Shown piece after piece: positions 1-6,596 of a DNA stretch of 14,548 bases. Both the position numbers and the translations under genes were made by a program. How positions within the stretch are numbered: position 1 is the stretch's first letter; each line of letters begins with the position of its first letter. The notes beneath the pieces were generated by a model, which was not told the DNA's origin, ran no database searches, and worked only from the letters and a program-made list of their open reading frames with translations. The stretch comes from an uncultured Bacilli bacterium. Lineage in GTDB: Bacteria > Bacillota_I > Bacilli_A > RF39 > UBA660. The stretch covers positions 1 to 14,548 of the forward strand of contig CAKOIM010000024.1 in the NCBI GenBank assembly GCA_934086815.1. The letters run 5' to 3'.

Positions 1-60
1 AGGCTTCGGGATAAGAGGCTTCGGGATAAGAGGCTTCGGGATAAGAGGCTTCGGAAAGGG
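1..60. repeat. 15-bp tandem repeat, 3 exact copies plus 1 diverged
   Basis: The unit AGGCTTCGGGATAAG occurs at 1-15, 16-30 and 31-45. A fourth copy at 46-60 keeps the first nine bases and then diverges into a purine-rich ribosome-binding stretch. The array is more GC-rich than its surroundings and starts at the first base of the window, so it probably extends further left. Fifteen bp is a multiple of three. The frame of the gene starting at 74 is open through the whole array and would read Gly-Phe-Gly-Ile-Arg units. It may instead be a non-coding leader or the 3' end of an upstream gene, since another frame is also open. Confidence 0.9.
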
Positions 61-73
61 AAAGTCTTTTTGT

Positions 74-757
74 ATGCGAAAATTTATTGTGAGTGTGTTT
101 GTGGCTTTGGTTGTGTTATGTGGGGCAGGTTTATATGTCTATAAGACTAACGATGTGATTGAAACATATGAAAATAAGGAAAATAAAGAAGTTAATAATA
201 ATATGTTAAGTATGATGTTAGAAACTAGTGTTGGTTCAGGTAATTATCAAGCAACAACGCGAAATGATTGGCCTAAAGAAAATGAAGGATATGGTTTTAA
301 TAAGAATTTATCTAAATGTGAAAGAGGAGGAAGTGTAAAATTTGATGTTGATAATCGAAATGTAGTATTAAAACATAATGGTAGTGATAAATGTTATGTT
401 TATTTTGATAAAGTTGAATTAAAGTGTAAAAATATTATTACTTTATCAAAACAATATGATGGATATCCGATTTCTTTTACTAATTATCCAGTAGAAAATT
501 TATTTCAATATACAATTTCAGATAATTCACGAGTATATAAAATTCAAGTTAAAGATGGAACGGTTTATGAACCTATTATATATAAGGAGGGGGCTAATCA
601 AACAATAAATACGATTGGGTCTCAAAAAGAAGTAGGCAATAGTTCCGCTGGATCAGTTATTTTAACTTTTGAAAATGGTTTATCTTGTACTATTGGGTTA
701 GAATTGACTGTAACTACACCTAAACCTATTATCCCTAGCGGTCCTGATATGCCTTAA
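74..757 (+). CDS. Secreted or membrane-anchored protein with a Cys-containing surface-type module
   Basis: A 227-residue protein with a short basic N-terminus and a hydrophobic segment at about residues 4-23, which is an uncleaved signal anchor or a signal peptide; the rest would lie outside the cell. After an Asn/Lys/Glu-rich linker, residues about 44-115 contain a Trp-Pro turn, a Ser-Lys-Cys-Glu motif and a Ser-Asp-Lys-Cys-Tyr-Val-Tyr-Phe motif. From memory, this pattern recurs in surface proteins of uncultured gut Bacilli. The second half looks beta-rich and ends in a Thr/Pro-rich tail with no LPXTG-type sorting signal or C-terminal membrane segment. The start at 74 is chosen because a purine-rich ribosome site (GGAAAGGGAAAG, 53-64) precedes it and the signal segment follows at once. 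The frame is open upstream to the window edge, so an N-terminal extension cannot be excluded. Function unknown. Confidence 0.75.
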   Translation: MRKFIVSVFVALVVLCGAGLYVYKTNDVIETYENKENKEVNNNMLSMMLETSVGSGNYQATTRNDWPKENEGYGFNKNLSKCERGGSVKFDVDNRNVVLKHNGSDKCYVYFDKVELKCKNIITLSKQYDGYPISFTNYPVENLFQYTISDNSRVYKIQVKDGTVYEPIIYKEGANQTINTIGSQKEVGNSSAGSVILTFENGLSCTIGLELTVTTPKPIIPSGPDMP

Positions 758-860
758 TTAAACTACTTTAAGATAGTAAAATTTAAAATTAAAGAAGGAC
801 TAAAAAAATAAGTGTTATATATTTTAAATCCTATGAAAAGTATTATATATAAAAGTAACT

Positions 861-890
861 AAAAGTGTCAAACTTGACACTTTTTTATTT
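861..890 (+). terminator. Rho-independent terminator after the secreted-protein gene
   Basis: A 10-bp perfect stem, AAAAGTGTCA (861-870) and TGACACTTTT (875-884), with a 4-nt loop, runs into a T-rich tail. It separates the secreted-protein gene from the sporulation operon. The A-run on the other side makes it potentially bidirectional. Confidence 0.85.
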
Positions 891-907
891 TACCTTTTAT
901 CTAGTTT

Positions 908-947
908 TGTCGAATGTGTTTAAAGATGAATAAATGTTTTCTAAACT
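908..947 (+). promoter_or_regulatory. Putative Spo0A box and promoter of the spoIIA-like operon
   Basis: TGTCGAA at 908-914 is an exact match to the 0A-box consensus bound by phosphorylated Spo0A, the known activator of spoIIA operons. Downstream, GATGAATAA (925-933) fits the sigma-H -10 pattern RNNGAATWW, but no good sigma-H -35 is visible. A weak sigma-A-like -10 (TAAACT, 942-947) is the alternative. The box is supported by its position in front of spoIIAA. The exact promoter is uncertain. Confidence 0.5.
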
Positions 948-966
948 GTATTTGTAAAGGAGAGTT

Positions 967-1305
967 ATGTTTAAATTAGAACTAGAATATAAAAATCAAA
1001 TTTTGTTTGCTAAATTAAAGGGGGTTCTTGATAGGAAGAATAGTTATAAAATTAATAATTATTTAAATTATGTTATTAAGAAACATGAAATTAAACATCT
1101 TGTATATGATTGGCAAGAGTTGAAAATGATTGACAATTATGGACTTGATGCTTTACTTAAAAGTAAATATTACATAAAGAAAAATAAAGGGAAAATATAT
1201 GTCGAAGGGGCATATGGAAGTTTAGAATATTTAAGAAGATATTTAAAGATTCCTAAAAATGAGTGTAATAATTTAGTAAGAGAAAGGAAGGTATACAAAT
1301 GCTAG
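967..1305 (+). CDS. spoIIAA: SpoIIAA-like STAS-domain protein lacking the phosphoacceptor serine
   Basis: A 112-residue STAS-domain protein, close to the usual SpoIIAA length (about 117). In the classical system SpoIIAA binds the anti-sigma kinase SpoIIAB and frees sigma-F in the forespore; SpoIIAB inactivates SpoIIAA by phosphorylating a Ser in a conserved Asp-Ser-Ser-Gly-Leu motif. The fold aligns along its length: a Gly-x-Leu-Asp turn at 19-22, the hydrophobic strand before the switch loop, and the loop itself. The loop reads Asp56-Asn57-Tyr58-Gly59-Leu60, so the phosphorylated serine is Asn and its neighbour Tyr. The strong site AAAGGAG (956-962) sets the start. The 3' end overlaps the sigma-factor start by 7 nt, with no spoIIAB between. 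The assignment rests on fold and position. The protein may be a constitutively active antagonist or may have taken another role. Confidence 0.8.
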   Translation: MFKLELEYKNQILFAKLKGVLDRKNSYKINNYLNYVIKKHEIKHLVYDWQELKMIDNYGLDALLKSKYYIKKNKGKIYVEGAYGSLEYLRRYLKIPKNECNNLVRERKVYKC

Positions 1306-1940
1306 AAGAAATTATTAAATCAAGTGGAGGGCTTATATGGATGATTGCTAAGAAATTTTATGGCGTAGATAAAAATGACTTATACCAAGCCGGAGTTCTT
1401 GGGGTAATAAAAGCATATCAAAATTATAATAATGACAATAATGCTAAGTTTAGTACATATGCTTATAACTATATTTATGGAGAAATGTATAATCTTGCTA
1501 ATAATAAAGAAATAAAACTAAATAAAGATATTAATAGGATAATAAAAATGATAGAAAGAGGAAAAGTTAGACTTGCCCAAGATTTGATGCGAATACCTAC
1601 GAATAAGGAACTTGCTGAATATTTAGAAATTAGTATAGAGAAAATGGAAGTAATACTTCAATATGCTAATACGTTAATATCAATTGATGATAATAGGGAA
1701 GATACTAGGGATTTGCATGAGGTAATAAGTGTTGAAGAAAATGTATCTAATATAGATAAAATAGCTTTGAAAGATAGTATAAACACTTTAAATGATTTAG
1801 AACAAAATATTATTAAATCTAGGTATTATGAAGATTTAACTCAAAGTGAAACTGCTAAAAAATTGGGTATTACTCAAGTAATGGTTTCTAGATATGAACA
1901 AAAAAGTTTAAAGAAAATGCGAGAATTTATGTATATGTAA
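1299..1940 (+). CDS. sigF: Sporulation sigma factor, sigma-F type
   Basis: A sigma-70 family factor of 213 residues, shorter than typical sigma-F (about 255). Region 2 spans about 26-80, with the Asp-Leu-Tyr-Gln-Ala-Gly and Lys-Phe-Ser-Thr-Tyr-Ala core-binding and -10-recognition signatures. A region 3 segment lies at about 99-130. Region 4, with a helix-turn-helix, lies at about 161-208 (Thr-Gln-Ser-Glu-Thr-Ala to Val-Ser-Arg-Tyr-Glu). Position directly after a SpoIIAA-like gene and before spoVAC/D/E matches sigF of spore formers; sigma-G is similar in sequence, so F rather than G rests on context. AAAGGAAGG at 1283-1291 precedes the ATG, and the overlap with the upstream gene implies coupled translation. 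The region 2.4 segment (about 60-80) is Lys/Asn-rich and lacks the Arg-rich stretch I expect in Bacillus sigma-F. No anti-sigma factor gene is adjacent. Confidence 0.85.
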   Translation: MLEEIIKSSGGLIWMIAKKFYGVDKNDLYQAGVLGVIKAYQNYNNDNNAKFSTYAYNYIYGEMYNLANNKEIKLNKDINRIIKMIERGKVRLAQDLMRIPTNKELAEYLEISIEKMEVILQYANTLISIDDNREDTRDLHEVISVEENVSNIDKIALKDSINTLNDLEQNIIKSRYYEDLTQSETAKKLGITQVMVSRYEQKSLKKMREFMYM

Positions 1941-1959
1941 TATAAATTTTTTCATAATA
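1931..1959 (+). promoter_or_regulatory. Possible sigma-G-type promoter in front of spoVAC
   Basis: GTATA (1931-1935) and CATAATA (1953-1959), 17 nt apart, match the sigma-G -35 and -10 patterns. The spoVA operon is sigma-G dependent in Bacillus subtilis. The -35 lies within the last codons of sigF. The predicted transcription start (about 1966) would fall at the Shine-Dalgarno sequence, which leaves almost no leader. The sequence is so AT-rich that chance is a real alternative. Confidence 0.35.
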
Positions 1960-1973
1960 AAAATGGTGAGATA

Positions 1974-2411
1974 ATGGATATAGAACAATATAAAAAAATA
2001 GTTGATAAGCATACTCCGAAGGAACCTAAGGGAAAAAATGTACTTGTGGCGTTTTTATCTGGTGGTCTTGTTGGAGTAATCGGAGAATTTTTAATACATT
2101 TGCTCCGAAATTGTTTTGCTTTAAGTTTTGCTGAATCGGCACTTTGGGTTTCAATAATTATTATATTTTTGGCATCCTTATTTACGGCTTTAGGTTTTTT
2201 TGATAATTGGGTAAGTTTTTGTAAATGTGGCCTTATAATACCAACGACTGGTTTTGCGCATAGTTGCTCATCAAGTGCTTTGGATTATAAAAAAGATGGG
2301 TTAATTACAGGCCTTGGAGCAAATTTTTTTAAGCTAGCAGGTTCTGTAATATTATATGGAATTATTGCATCGTTTTTCTTAGTTTTAGTGAAAGTTATAA
2401 TAGGTGGATAA
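1974..2411 (+). CDS. spoVAC: Stage V sporulation protein AC
   Basis: A 145-residue integral membrane protein of the SpoVA complex, which moves dipicolinic acid through the inner forespore membrane; SpoVAC is the mechanosensitive channel component in Bacillus. A soluble N-terminus (about 1-20) is followed by roughly four membrane segments. Family-typical features are the Gly-rich first segment (Leu-Ser-Gly-Gly-Leu-Val-Gly), the Trp-Val-Ser-Phe loop, and the Pro-Thr-Thr-Gly-Phe-Ala-His-Ser motif in mid-protein. GGTGAG (1965-1970) precedes the ATG. It lies 33 nt after sigF and is followed at once by spoVAD. No spoVAA or spoVAB is present here, as in clostridial-type spoVA operons. Confidence 0.93.
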   Translation: MDIEQYKKIVDKHTPKEPKGKNVLVAFLSGGLVGVIGEFLIHLLRNCFALSFAESALWVSIIIIFLASLFTALGFFDNWVSFCKCGLIIPTTGFAHSCSSSALDYKKDGLITGLGANFFKLAGSVILYGIIASFFLVLVKVIIGG

Positions 2412-2412
2412 A

Positions 2413-3381
2413 ATGAAATTTAAAAATGTTTATTTGAATGATTATTTTACAGTCGTGGGTCCTCTTGAAAATATGAGTTGTTTAAGAAAAATAGACTTAA
2501 AGATGGATGATTATTACTTTGGTGAAAAAACTTTTGAACTAGCCGAAGTTAAAATGCAAAAAATAGTAATTGATAATATTATAAAGAGAAACAATTTAAA
2601 AGTAAGTGATATAGATGTCTTAATAGGTGGGGATTTAACTAATCAAATAGCTATTAGTAATTATAGTGCAAAAGATTATAATATTCCTTTTTTAGGGGTT
2701 TATTCAGCTTGTGCAACATTTGCTGAAAGTTTAATTTTAGGAAGTATACTTGTAGATAGTAATAAAATGAAGAAAGTAATGGGGATTACAAGCAGTCATA
2801 ATTTAACCGCGGAAAGACAATTTCGTTATCCGGTGGAATATGGAGCGCCAAGACCACATACATCGACATTTACTGCGACTGGGGCAGTTAGTACCCTTTT
2901 AAGTAAAAAGGAAAGTAATATAAAAATAGAAAGCGCGACAATTGGTGTTCCTGTTGATTTAGGAATAACTGATGCTAATAATTTAGGTTCGGCGATGGCT
3001 CCGGCGGCGGCTAGTACTATTTTAAAGCATTTAAATAAAATGAAAAGAGAGGCTAGTTACTATGATTTAGTATTAACGGGGGATTTAGGTTGTGTTGGTA
3101 GTAAAATATTGGAAGATTATTTAAATCAAACTTATAATATTCGTTTAAAAAAATATTTAGATGCAGGTTGTGAACTTTATTTAGATAGTCAAAAAACATA
3201 TGCTGGAGGTAGTGGTCCTTCTTGTTTACCAATTGTTTTATTTAATAAAATATTACTTAATAAAAAATATAAAAAAATATTGATTGTAGCAACAGGGGCT
3301 CTACATTCACCGACGACGGTAAATCAAAGAAATACGATACCAGGAATTGCGCATGCGGTAAGTTTGGAGGTTTTAGAATGA
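2413..3381 (+). CDS. spoVAD: Stage V sporulation protein AD
   Basis: A 322-residue thiolase-fold protein that binds dipicolinic acid on the SpoVA complex. The sequence matches SpoVAD closely: an N-terminal strand pair, Gly-Gly-Asp-Leu-Thr-Asn-Gln at about 75-80, Ser-Ala-Cys-Ala-Thr at about 96-100, the long Arg-Gln-Phe-Arg-Tyr-Pro to Arg-Pro-His-Thr-Ser-Thr stretch, and a C-terminal Gly-Gly-Ser-Gly-Pro-Ser-Cys motif. The ATG at 2413 is preferred over the in-frame GTG at 2404, because that GTG lies inside the ribosome-binding site AGGTGG (2402-2407), which is correctly spaced for 2413. The last 4 nt overlap the spoVAE start (ATGA), indicating coupled translation. Confidence 0.93.
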   Translation: MKFKNVYLNDYFTVVGPLENMSCLRKIDLKMDDYYFGEKTFELAEVKMQKIVIDNIIKRNNLKVSDIDVLIGGDLTNQIAISNYSAKDYNIPFLGVYSACATFAESLILGSILVDSNKMKKVMGITSSHNLTAERQFRYPVEYGAPRPHTSTFTATGAVSTLLSKKESNIKIESATIGVPVDLGITDANNLGSAMAPAAASTILKHLNKMKREASYYDLVLTGDLGCVGSKILEDYLNQTYNIRLKKYLDAGCELYLDSQKTYAGGSGPSCLPIVLFNKILLNKKYKKILIVATGALHSPTTVNQRNTIPGIAHAVSLEVLE

Positions 3382-3728
3382 ATTTTATATATGCTTTTTT
3401 GTTTGCAGGTCTAATGTGTAGTATCGCTCAAATTATTTTGGATAATACAAAGTTGACTCCGGGACATATAACAAGTATTTATGCAGCATTAGGTTCCTTT
3501 TTAGCCTTTTTAGGGTTATATGACAAAATAATTGAAAAGTGTGGAGCGGGGGCAAGCCTTTTAATTATTAATTTTGGTAATGTATTATATAAAGGTGCCT
3601 TGGATGGTTATTATGATAATGGTTTTTTAGGAATATTTCAAAATATGTTGAGTAATTCTTCGGCGATTATTACTTTTGCAATAGTTTGTGCCTTTGTCGT
3701 TTCTTTAATTTTTAAACCTAAAAATTAA
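3378..3728 (+). CDS. spoVAE: Stage V sporulation protein AE
   Basis: A 116-residue membrane protein of the size and type of SpoVAEb, the small SpoVA membrane subunit needed for dipicolinic acid uptake into the forespore. About three or four hydrophobic segments are visible, with the family-like Leu-Thr-Pro-Gly-His-Ile motif at about residues 25-31 and a Gly-Ala-Gly-Ala-Ser loop near residue 57. GGAGG at 3366-3370 lies inside spoVAD and the ATG overlaps the spoVAD stop. It is the last gene of the sporulation operon. No strong terminator follows; only a weak short dyad lies upstream of the recA promoter. Confidence 0.9.
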   Translation: MNFIYAFLFAGLMCSIAQIILDNTKLTPGHITSIYAALGSFLAFLGLYDKIIEKCGAGASLLIINFGNVLYKGALDGYYDNGFLGIFQNMLSNSSAIITFAIVCAFVVSLIFKPKN

Positions 3729-3730
3729 TT

Positions 3731-3744
3731 TAAACAAATGTTTG
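3731..3744 (+). promoter_or_regulatory. Candidate LexA (SOS) operator of recA
   Basis: A dyad AAAC-AAAT-GTTT (3732-3743) sits 9 nt upstream of the recA -35. It resembles the Gram-positive LexA box CGAAC-N4-GTTCG, with both inner AAC and GTT triplets intact but three of the ten outer consensus bases changed. The spacing and place fit SOS control of recA. The same dyad followed by a T-rich run could alternatively be a weak terminator for spoVAE. Confidence 0.4.
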
Positions 3745-3752
3745 TATTTTTA

Positions 3753-3781
3753 TTGACTTTTTAAATTTCTTAGGTTAAAAT
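3753..3781 (+). promoter_or_regulatory. Sigma-A promoter of recA
   Basis: TTGACT (3753-3758), a 17-nt spacer and TAAAAT (3776-3781) form a near-consensus vegetative promoter, followed by the ribosome site AAAGGAGA (3795-3802) and the recA ATG at 3807. Confidence 0.8.
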
Positions 3782-3806
3782 TGAATTATGTAATAAAGGA
3801 GAAATT

Positions 3807-4862
3807 ATGAAGGTTACTAAAGATGAAAAGAATAAAGATAAGGTTTTAGATCAAGTTTTAGCTGATATAGAAAAACAATTTGGTGTTGGCTCAATAATGA
3901 AACTAGGGGATAATGAACATATGGAAGTTGATGTTGTTTCTAGTGGTTCTATATCTATTGATATTGCTCTTGGTGCTGGGGGGTATCCTAAGGGAAGAAT
4001 AATTGAAATATATGGGCCGGAATCTAGCGGAAAGACTACGGTTGCGCTTCATGCTATTGCTGAAGTACAAAAAACGGGAGGAAGAGCAGCTTTTATAGAT
4101 GCGGAACATGCATTGGATCCGATATATGCAAGAAATTTAGGGGTTGATATAAATGAACTTTTATTAAGTCAGCCTAATACGGGGGAAGAAGCTCTAGAAA
4201 TATGTGATGCTTTAGTTAAGAGTGATGCGATAGATTTAATTGTTATTGACTCAGTGGCAGCTTTAGTGCCTCAGGCAGAAATTGACGGAGAAATGGGAGA
4301 TTCTCATGTTGGTTTGCAAGCAAGGCTTATGTCGCAAGCATTAAGAAAATTATCTGGAAATATGAATAAAACGAAGACAACGGCTATTTTTATTAATCAA
4401 TTAAGAGAAAAAGTTGGAGTTATGTTTGGTAATCCAGAAACAACGCCGGGAGGAAGAGCTTTAAAATTTTATTCATCTGTGCGATTAGATGTTAGAAGAG
4501 GTGAACAAATAAAAATTGGTGATCAAATTATTGGTAATAAAACTAATATAAAAGTCGTAAAAAATAAAGTTGCTCCGCCATTTAAAACGGCAACGGTAGA
4601 CATTATGTACGGAGAAGGCATATCAAAGGAAGGAGAAATTATTGATATAGCTAGTAGCTTAGCGATAATTGATAAAAGTGGAGCTTGGTATTCATATAAT
4701 GGAGAAAAGATTGGCCAAGGAAAAGAAAATGTTAAAATATATTTAAAAGAAAATCCTTTATTAAAAGAAGAAATTGAAAATAAGGTGCGAGAACATTTTG
4801 GATTTAAAGATAGTGAAAAAGTTAAAGATAAAAAGAAAAAAAACGAAAACAATCAGTTGTGA
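3807..4862 (+). CDS. recA: Recombinase RecA
   Basis: A full-length 351-residue RecA, the ATP-dependent strand-exchange protein of homologous recombination and co-protease for LexA cleavage. Walker A is Gly-Pro-Glu-Ser-Ser-Gly-Lys-Thr at 70-77, and Walker B is Leu-Ile-Val-Ile-Asp-Ser at 144-149. Loop L1 lies near 157-166 and loop L2 near 196-210, including Asn-Gln-Leu-Arg and the Pro-Glu-Thr-Thr-Pro-Gly-Gly segment. The C-terminus ends in a highly charged Lys/Glu/Asp tail, as is usual. It has its own promoter, a possible SOS operator and a terminator overlapping the stop, so it is monocistronic. It ends in TGA and has no internal TGA codons, consistent with the standard genetic code. Confidence 0.98.
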   Translation: MKVTKDEKNKDKVLDQVLADIEKQFGVGSIMKLGDNEHMEVDVVSSGSISIDIALGAGGYPKGRIIEIYGPESSGKTTVALHAIAEVQKTGGRAAFIDAEHALDPIYARNLGVDINELLLSQPNTGEEALEICDALVKSDAIDLIVIDSVAALVPQAEIDGEMGDSHVGLQARLMSQALRKLSGNMNKTKTTAIFINQLREKVGVMFGNPETTPGGRALKFYSSVRLDVRRGEQIKIGDQIIGNKTNIKVVKNKVAPPFKTATVDIMYGEGISKEGEIIDIASSLAIIDKSGAWYSYNGEKIGQGKENVKIYLKENPLLKEEIENKVREHFGFKDSEKVKDKKKKNENNQL

Positions 4863-4876
4863 AGACTGATTTTTTC
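4851..4876 (+). terminator. Terminator overlapping the recA stop
   Basis: AATCAGT (4851-4857) pairs with ACTGATT (4865-4871) around a 7-nt loop, followed by a T-run. The 5' arm is in the last recA codons and the stop codon is in the loop. Confidence 0.8.
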
Positions 4877-4905
4877 TTGTTTAAAAGTTTATATTATAGT
4901 ATAAT
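4877..4905 (+). promoter_or_regulatory. Sigma-A promoter of the anchored protein-scpA-scpB operon
   Basis: TTGTTT (4877-4882), a 17-nt spacer and a perfect TATAAT (4900-4905). It begins right after the recA terminator T-run and is followed by GGGTGA (4921-4926) and the ATG at 4933. Confidence 0.65.
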
Positions 4906-4932
4906 TTAAGAGAATGAAATGGGTGATTAAAA

Positions 4933-5877
4933 ATGGCTAAGAAAAAACAAAACATAGTTATTGTTGATGAAGAACTAGTTCCAACAACACTAGCAATAAA
5001 ACAAGATAAGAAGAAAGTTAGCATTTTTGGCATAGTGTGGATAGTAGTTATATTTGCTATTTTTATTGCCGGAGTTATATATTTACCAACTATTTCTCAA
5101 TATGTTGTTAATTATTTTAATCCAGTTGAATTTGATAATACTAATATAAATACGGATACAAATAAAAAGGATAATAAGGATCTAGATAATCAGGTTACTA
5201 ATAAAGATATGGAATATACAATTAGTGATGAATTGCTAATTGATTTAAAAGACTTTAGTATTAGTAATATAAAAGTAGAAAATAAAACTTTAAGTTTTGA
5301 TATTACTAATAATGGTGAAAAAATATTAGAATTTAAAAATTTAAATTATTTTGTTATATTAAGTGATAGTAATAAAAAATTATTACAAAGAATTATGTTA
5401 AAAGATGAAGTTGTAACACCTAAGGAAACCGTTAATTACAAATACACTTTGGATAGTGAAGATACTTCGGTTATTGCTTTTAGAAAAATTGAAATAAAAG
5501 ATTATCCAGCATTTATGGCAGTTAAAGATGATAATGGAGTATCAGGGCTTACTTGTAGTAGGGAATATGAAACAGTAAAATATATGTTAAATGATAATAA
5601 AGTATATGCAATAAGTGATGTTTATGTTGTAGCTGTTAGTGATGAAAATTATAATACTTTATATGGGACATATCAAACGTTAGCTAGTACATATAGCAAT
5701 ATTAATGGTGTTTCATCAGTGGTCAGTGTAAATGATGATAATTTAGAATTTAAGACAATTATTAGTTTATCTAGTGTAGGTGCTAATACTCTTAATAGTA
5801 AAATATATTATAGTAAAGATACGGATGCTAAAGTTATGAAATTTGAGTTAGAAGCAAGTGGCTTTAAGTGTAGCTAG
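4933..5877 (+). CDS. Single-pass membrane-anchored protein of unknown function
   Basis: A 314-residue protein with a lysine-rich cytoplasmic N-terminus (about 1-28), one strong membrane segment (about 29-53) and a large outer part. An Asn/Asp/Lys-rich linker (about 66-95) leads to a beta-rich domain (about 98-200) containing a Phe-Asp-Ile-Thr-Asn-Asn-Gly turn like those in Ig-like or FxLYD-type folds. A C-terminal domain (about 205-314) has two cysteines, near the domain start and at the penultimate residue, which could form a disulfide. The pattern of the last domain faintly recalls the DUF1307/YehR lipoprotein family, but I cannot confirm this. It is the first gene of an operon with scpA 8 nt downstream. 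That link may be transcriptional only; nothing in the protein points to chromosome segregation. Confidence 0.75.
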   Translation: MAKKKQNIVIVDEELVPTTLAIKQDKKKVSIFGIVWIVVIFAIFIAGVIYLPTISQYVVNYFNPVEFDNTNINTDTNKKDNKDLDNQVTNKDMEYTISDELLIDLKDFSISNIKVENKTLSFDITNNGEKILEFKNLNYFVILSDSNKKLLQRIMLKDEVVTPKETVNYKYTLDSEDTSVIAFRKIEIKDYPAFMAVKDDNGVSGLTCSREYETVKYMLNDNKVYAISDVYVVAVSDENYNTLYGTYQTLASTYSNINGVSSVVSVNDDNLEFKTIISLSSVGANTLNSKIYYSKDTDAKVMKFELEASGFKCS

Positions 5878-5885
5878 GGGGATTT

Positions 5886-6596
5886 ATGAATTTATGTATT
5901 AATGATTTTGAAGGTCCATTAGGTCTTCTTTTACATTTAGTAAAAACTGCAAAAATGGATATTTATGATATAGATACAAAATATATAATTGATAAATATT
6001 TAGAGTTTATAAATAGTGTAAAAAATGATTTAGATGTGGCTAGTGAATATTTAGTCATGGCCTCGGAATTAATTCATTTAAAAAGTAGATTATTATTAAA
6101 TTTAGATAATGATGAAAATGATGATTCGGAGTATAGTATTAATAGTGAAGAAGATTTGAAAAATAAATTAATAGAATATGAAAGGTATCAAAGTGTTACA
6201 AATATATTTAAAGATTTAGAGGAAAAGAGAAAAGAATTTTTTACGAAGTTACCTGAAAATTTAAAACAATATAAAGAAGAAATTAAATTGGAGGGAAATA
6301 GTGATGCCGAACTATTAAAAGAAGCAATTATGAATTTGCAAAAAAGAATTGATTATCAAAAACCTGTTAATACAAAAATTACAAAAAAAGAAATAAGTGT
6401 GGAAGAAAGAAAAGATTATATTAGAAAAAGATTAGAAGATATAAAAAGTATTTGTTTTACAGATTTGTTTACGGAGTATTCTAAAGAGCTTGTAGTTGCG
6501 ACGTTTTTATCTATTTTAGATATGTGTAAACATAAAGAAATAATGTTAAAACAAGATGGTAATTTTAAAGAAATATATATAGAGAGAGTGATTTAA
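5886..6596 (+). CDS. scpA: Segregation and condensation protein A
   Basis: The kleisin subunit of the bacterial SMC condensin, which bridges the SMC heads and binds ScpB. The 236-residue length is normal. The N-terminal signature Phe-Glu-Gly-Pro-Leu-Gly-Leu-Leu-Leu-His (8-17) matches the family except for Gly in place of the common Asp at 13. It is followed by the conserved SMC-neck-binding helix region (Ile-His-Leu-Lys-Ser-Arg-Leu-Leu-Leu, about 62-70), an acidic linker, and a C-terminal winged-helix domain (about 165-236). AGGGGG overlapping the preceding stop (5876-5881) serves the ATG at 5886. The stop shares one base with the scpB start, so the two subunits are translationally coupled. 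Confidence 0.95.
   Translation: MNLCINDFEGPLGLLLHLVKTAKMDIYDIDTKYIIDKYLEFINSVKNDLDVASEYLVMASELIHLKSRLLLNLDNDENDDSEYSINSEEDLKNKLIEYERYQSVTNIFKDLEEKRKEFFTKLPENLKQYKEEIKLEGNSDAELLKEAIMNLQKRIDYQKPVNTKITKKEISVEERKDYIRKRLEDIKSICFTDLFTEYSKELVVATFLSILDMCKHKEIMLKQDGNFKEIYIERVI

Noticed and set aside
1..60. The 15-bp repeats as a CRISPR array
   Set aside because: Units are directly adjacent with no spacers, far shorter than CRISPR repeats, and no cas genes are present.
967..1940. A frameshifted or hidden spoIIAB between the STAS gene and the sigma gene
   Set aside because: The two genes overlap, both have clean ribosome sites, and no GHKL ATPase motifs are seen in any frame there.
3903..4109. Minus-strand open frame inside recA
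   Set aside because: It lies fully antisense to the highly conserved recA coding sequence, has no ribosome site and looks like a mirror of the codon pattern.
4523..4852. Minus-strand open frame at the end of recA
   Set aside because: Phe/Ser-rich translation is the reverse complement of the Lys/Glu-rich recA tail; no independent coding signals.
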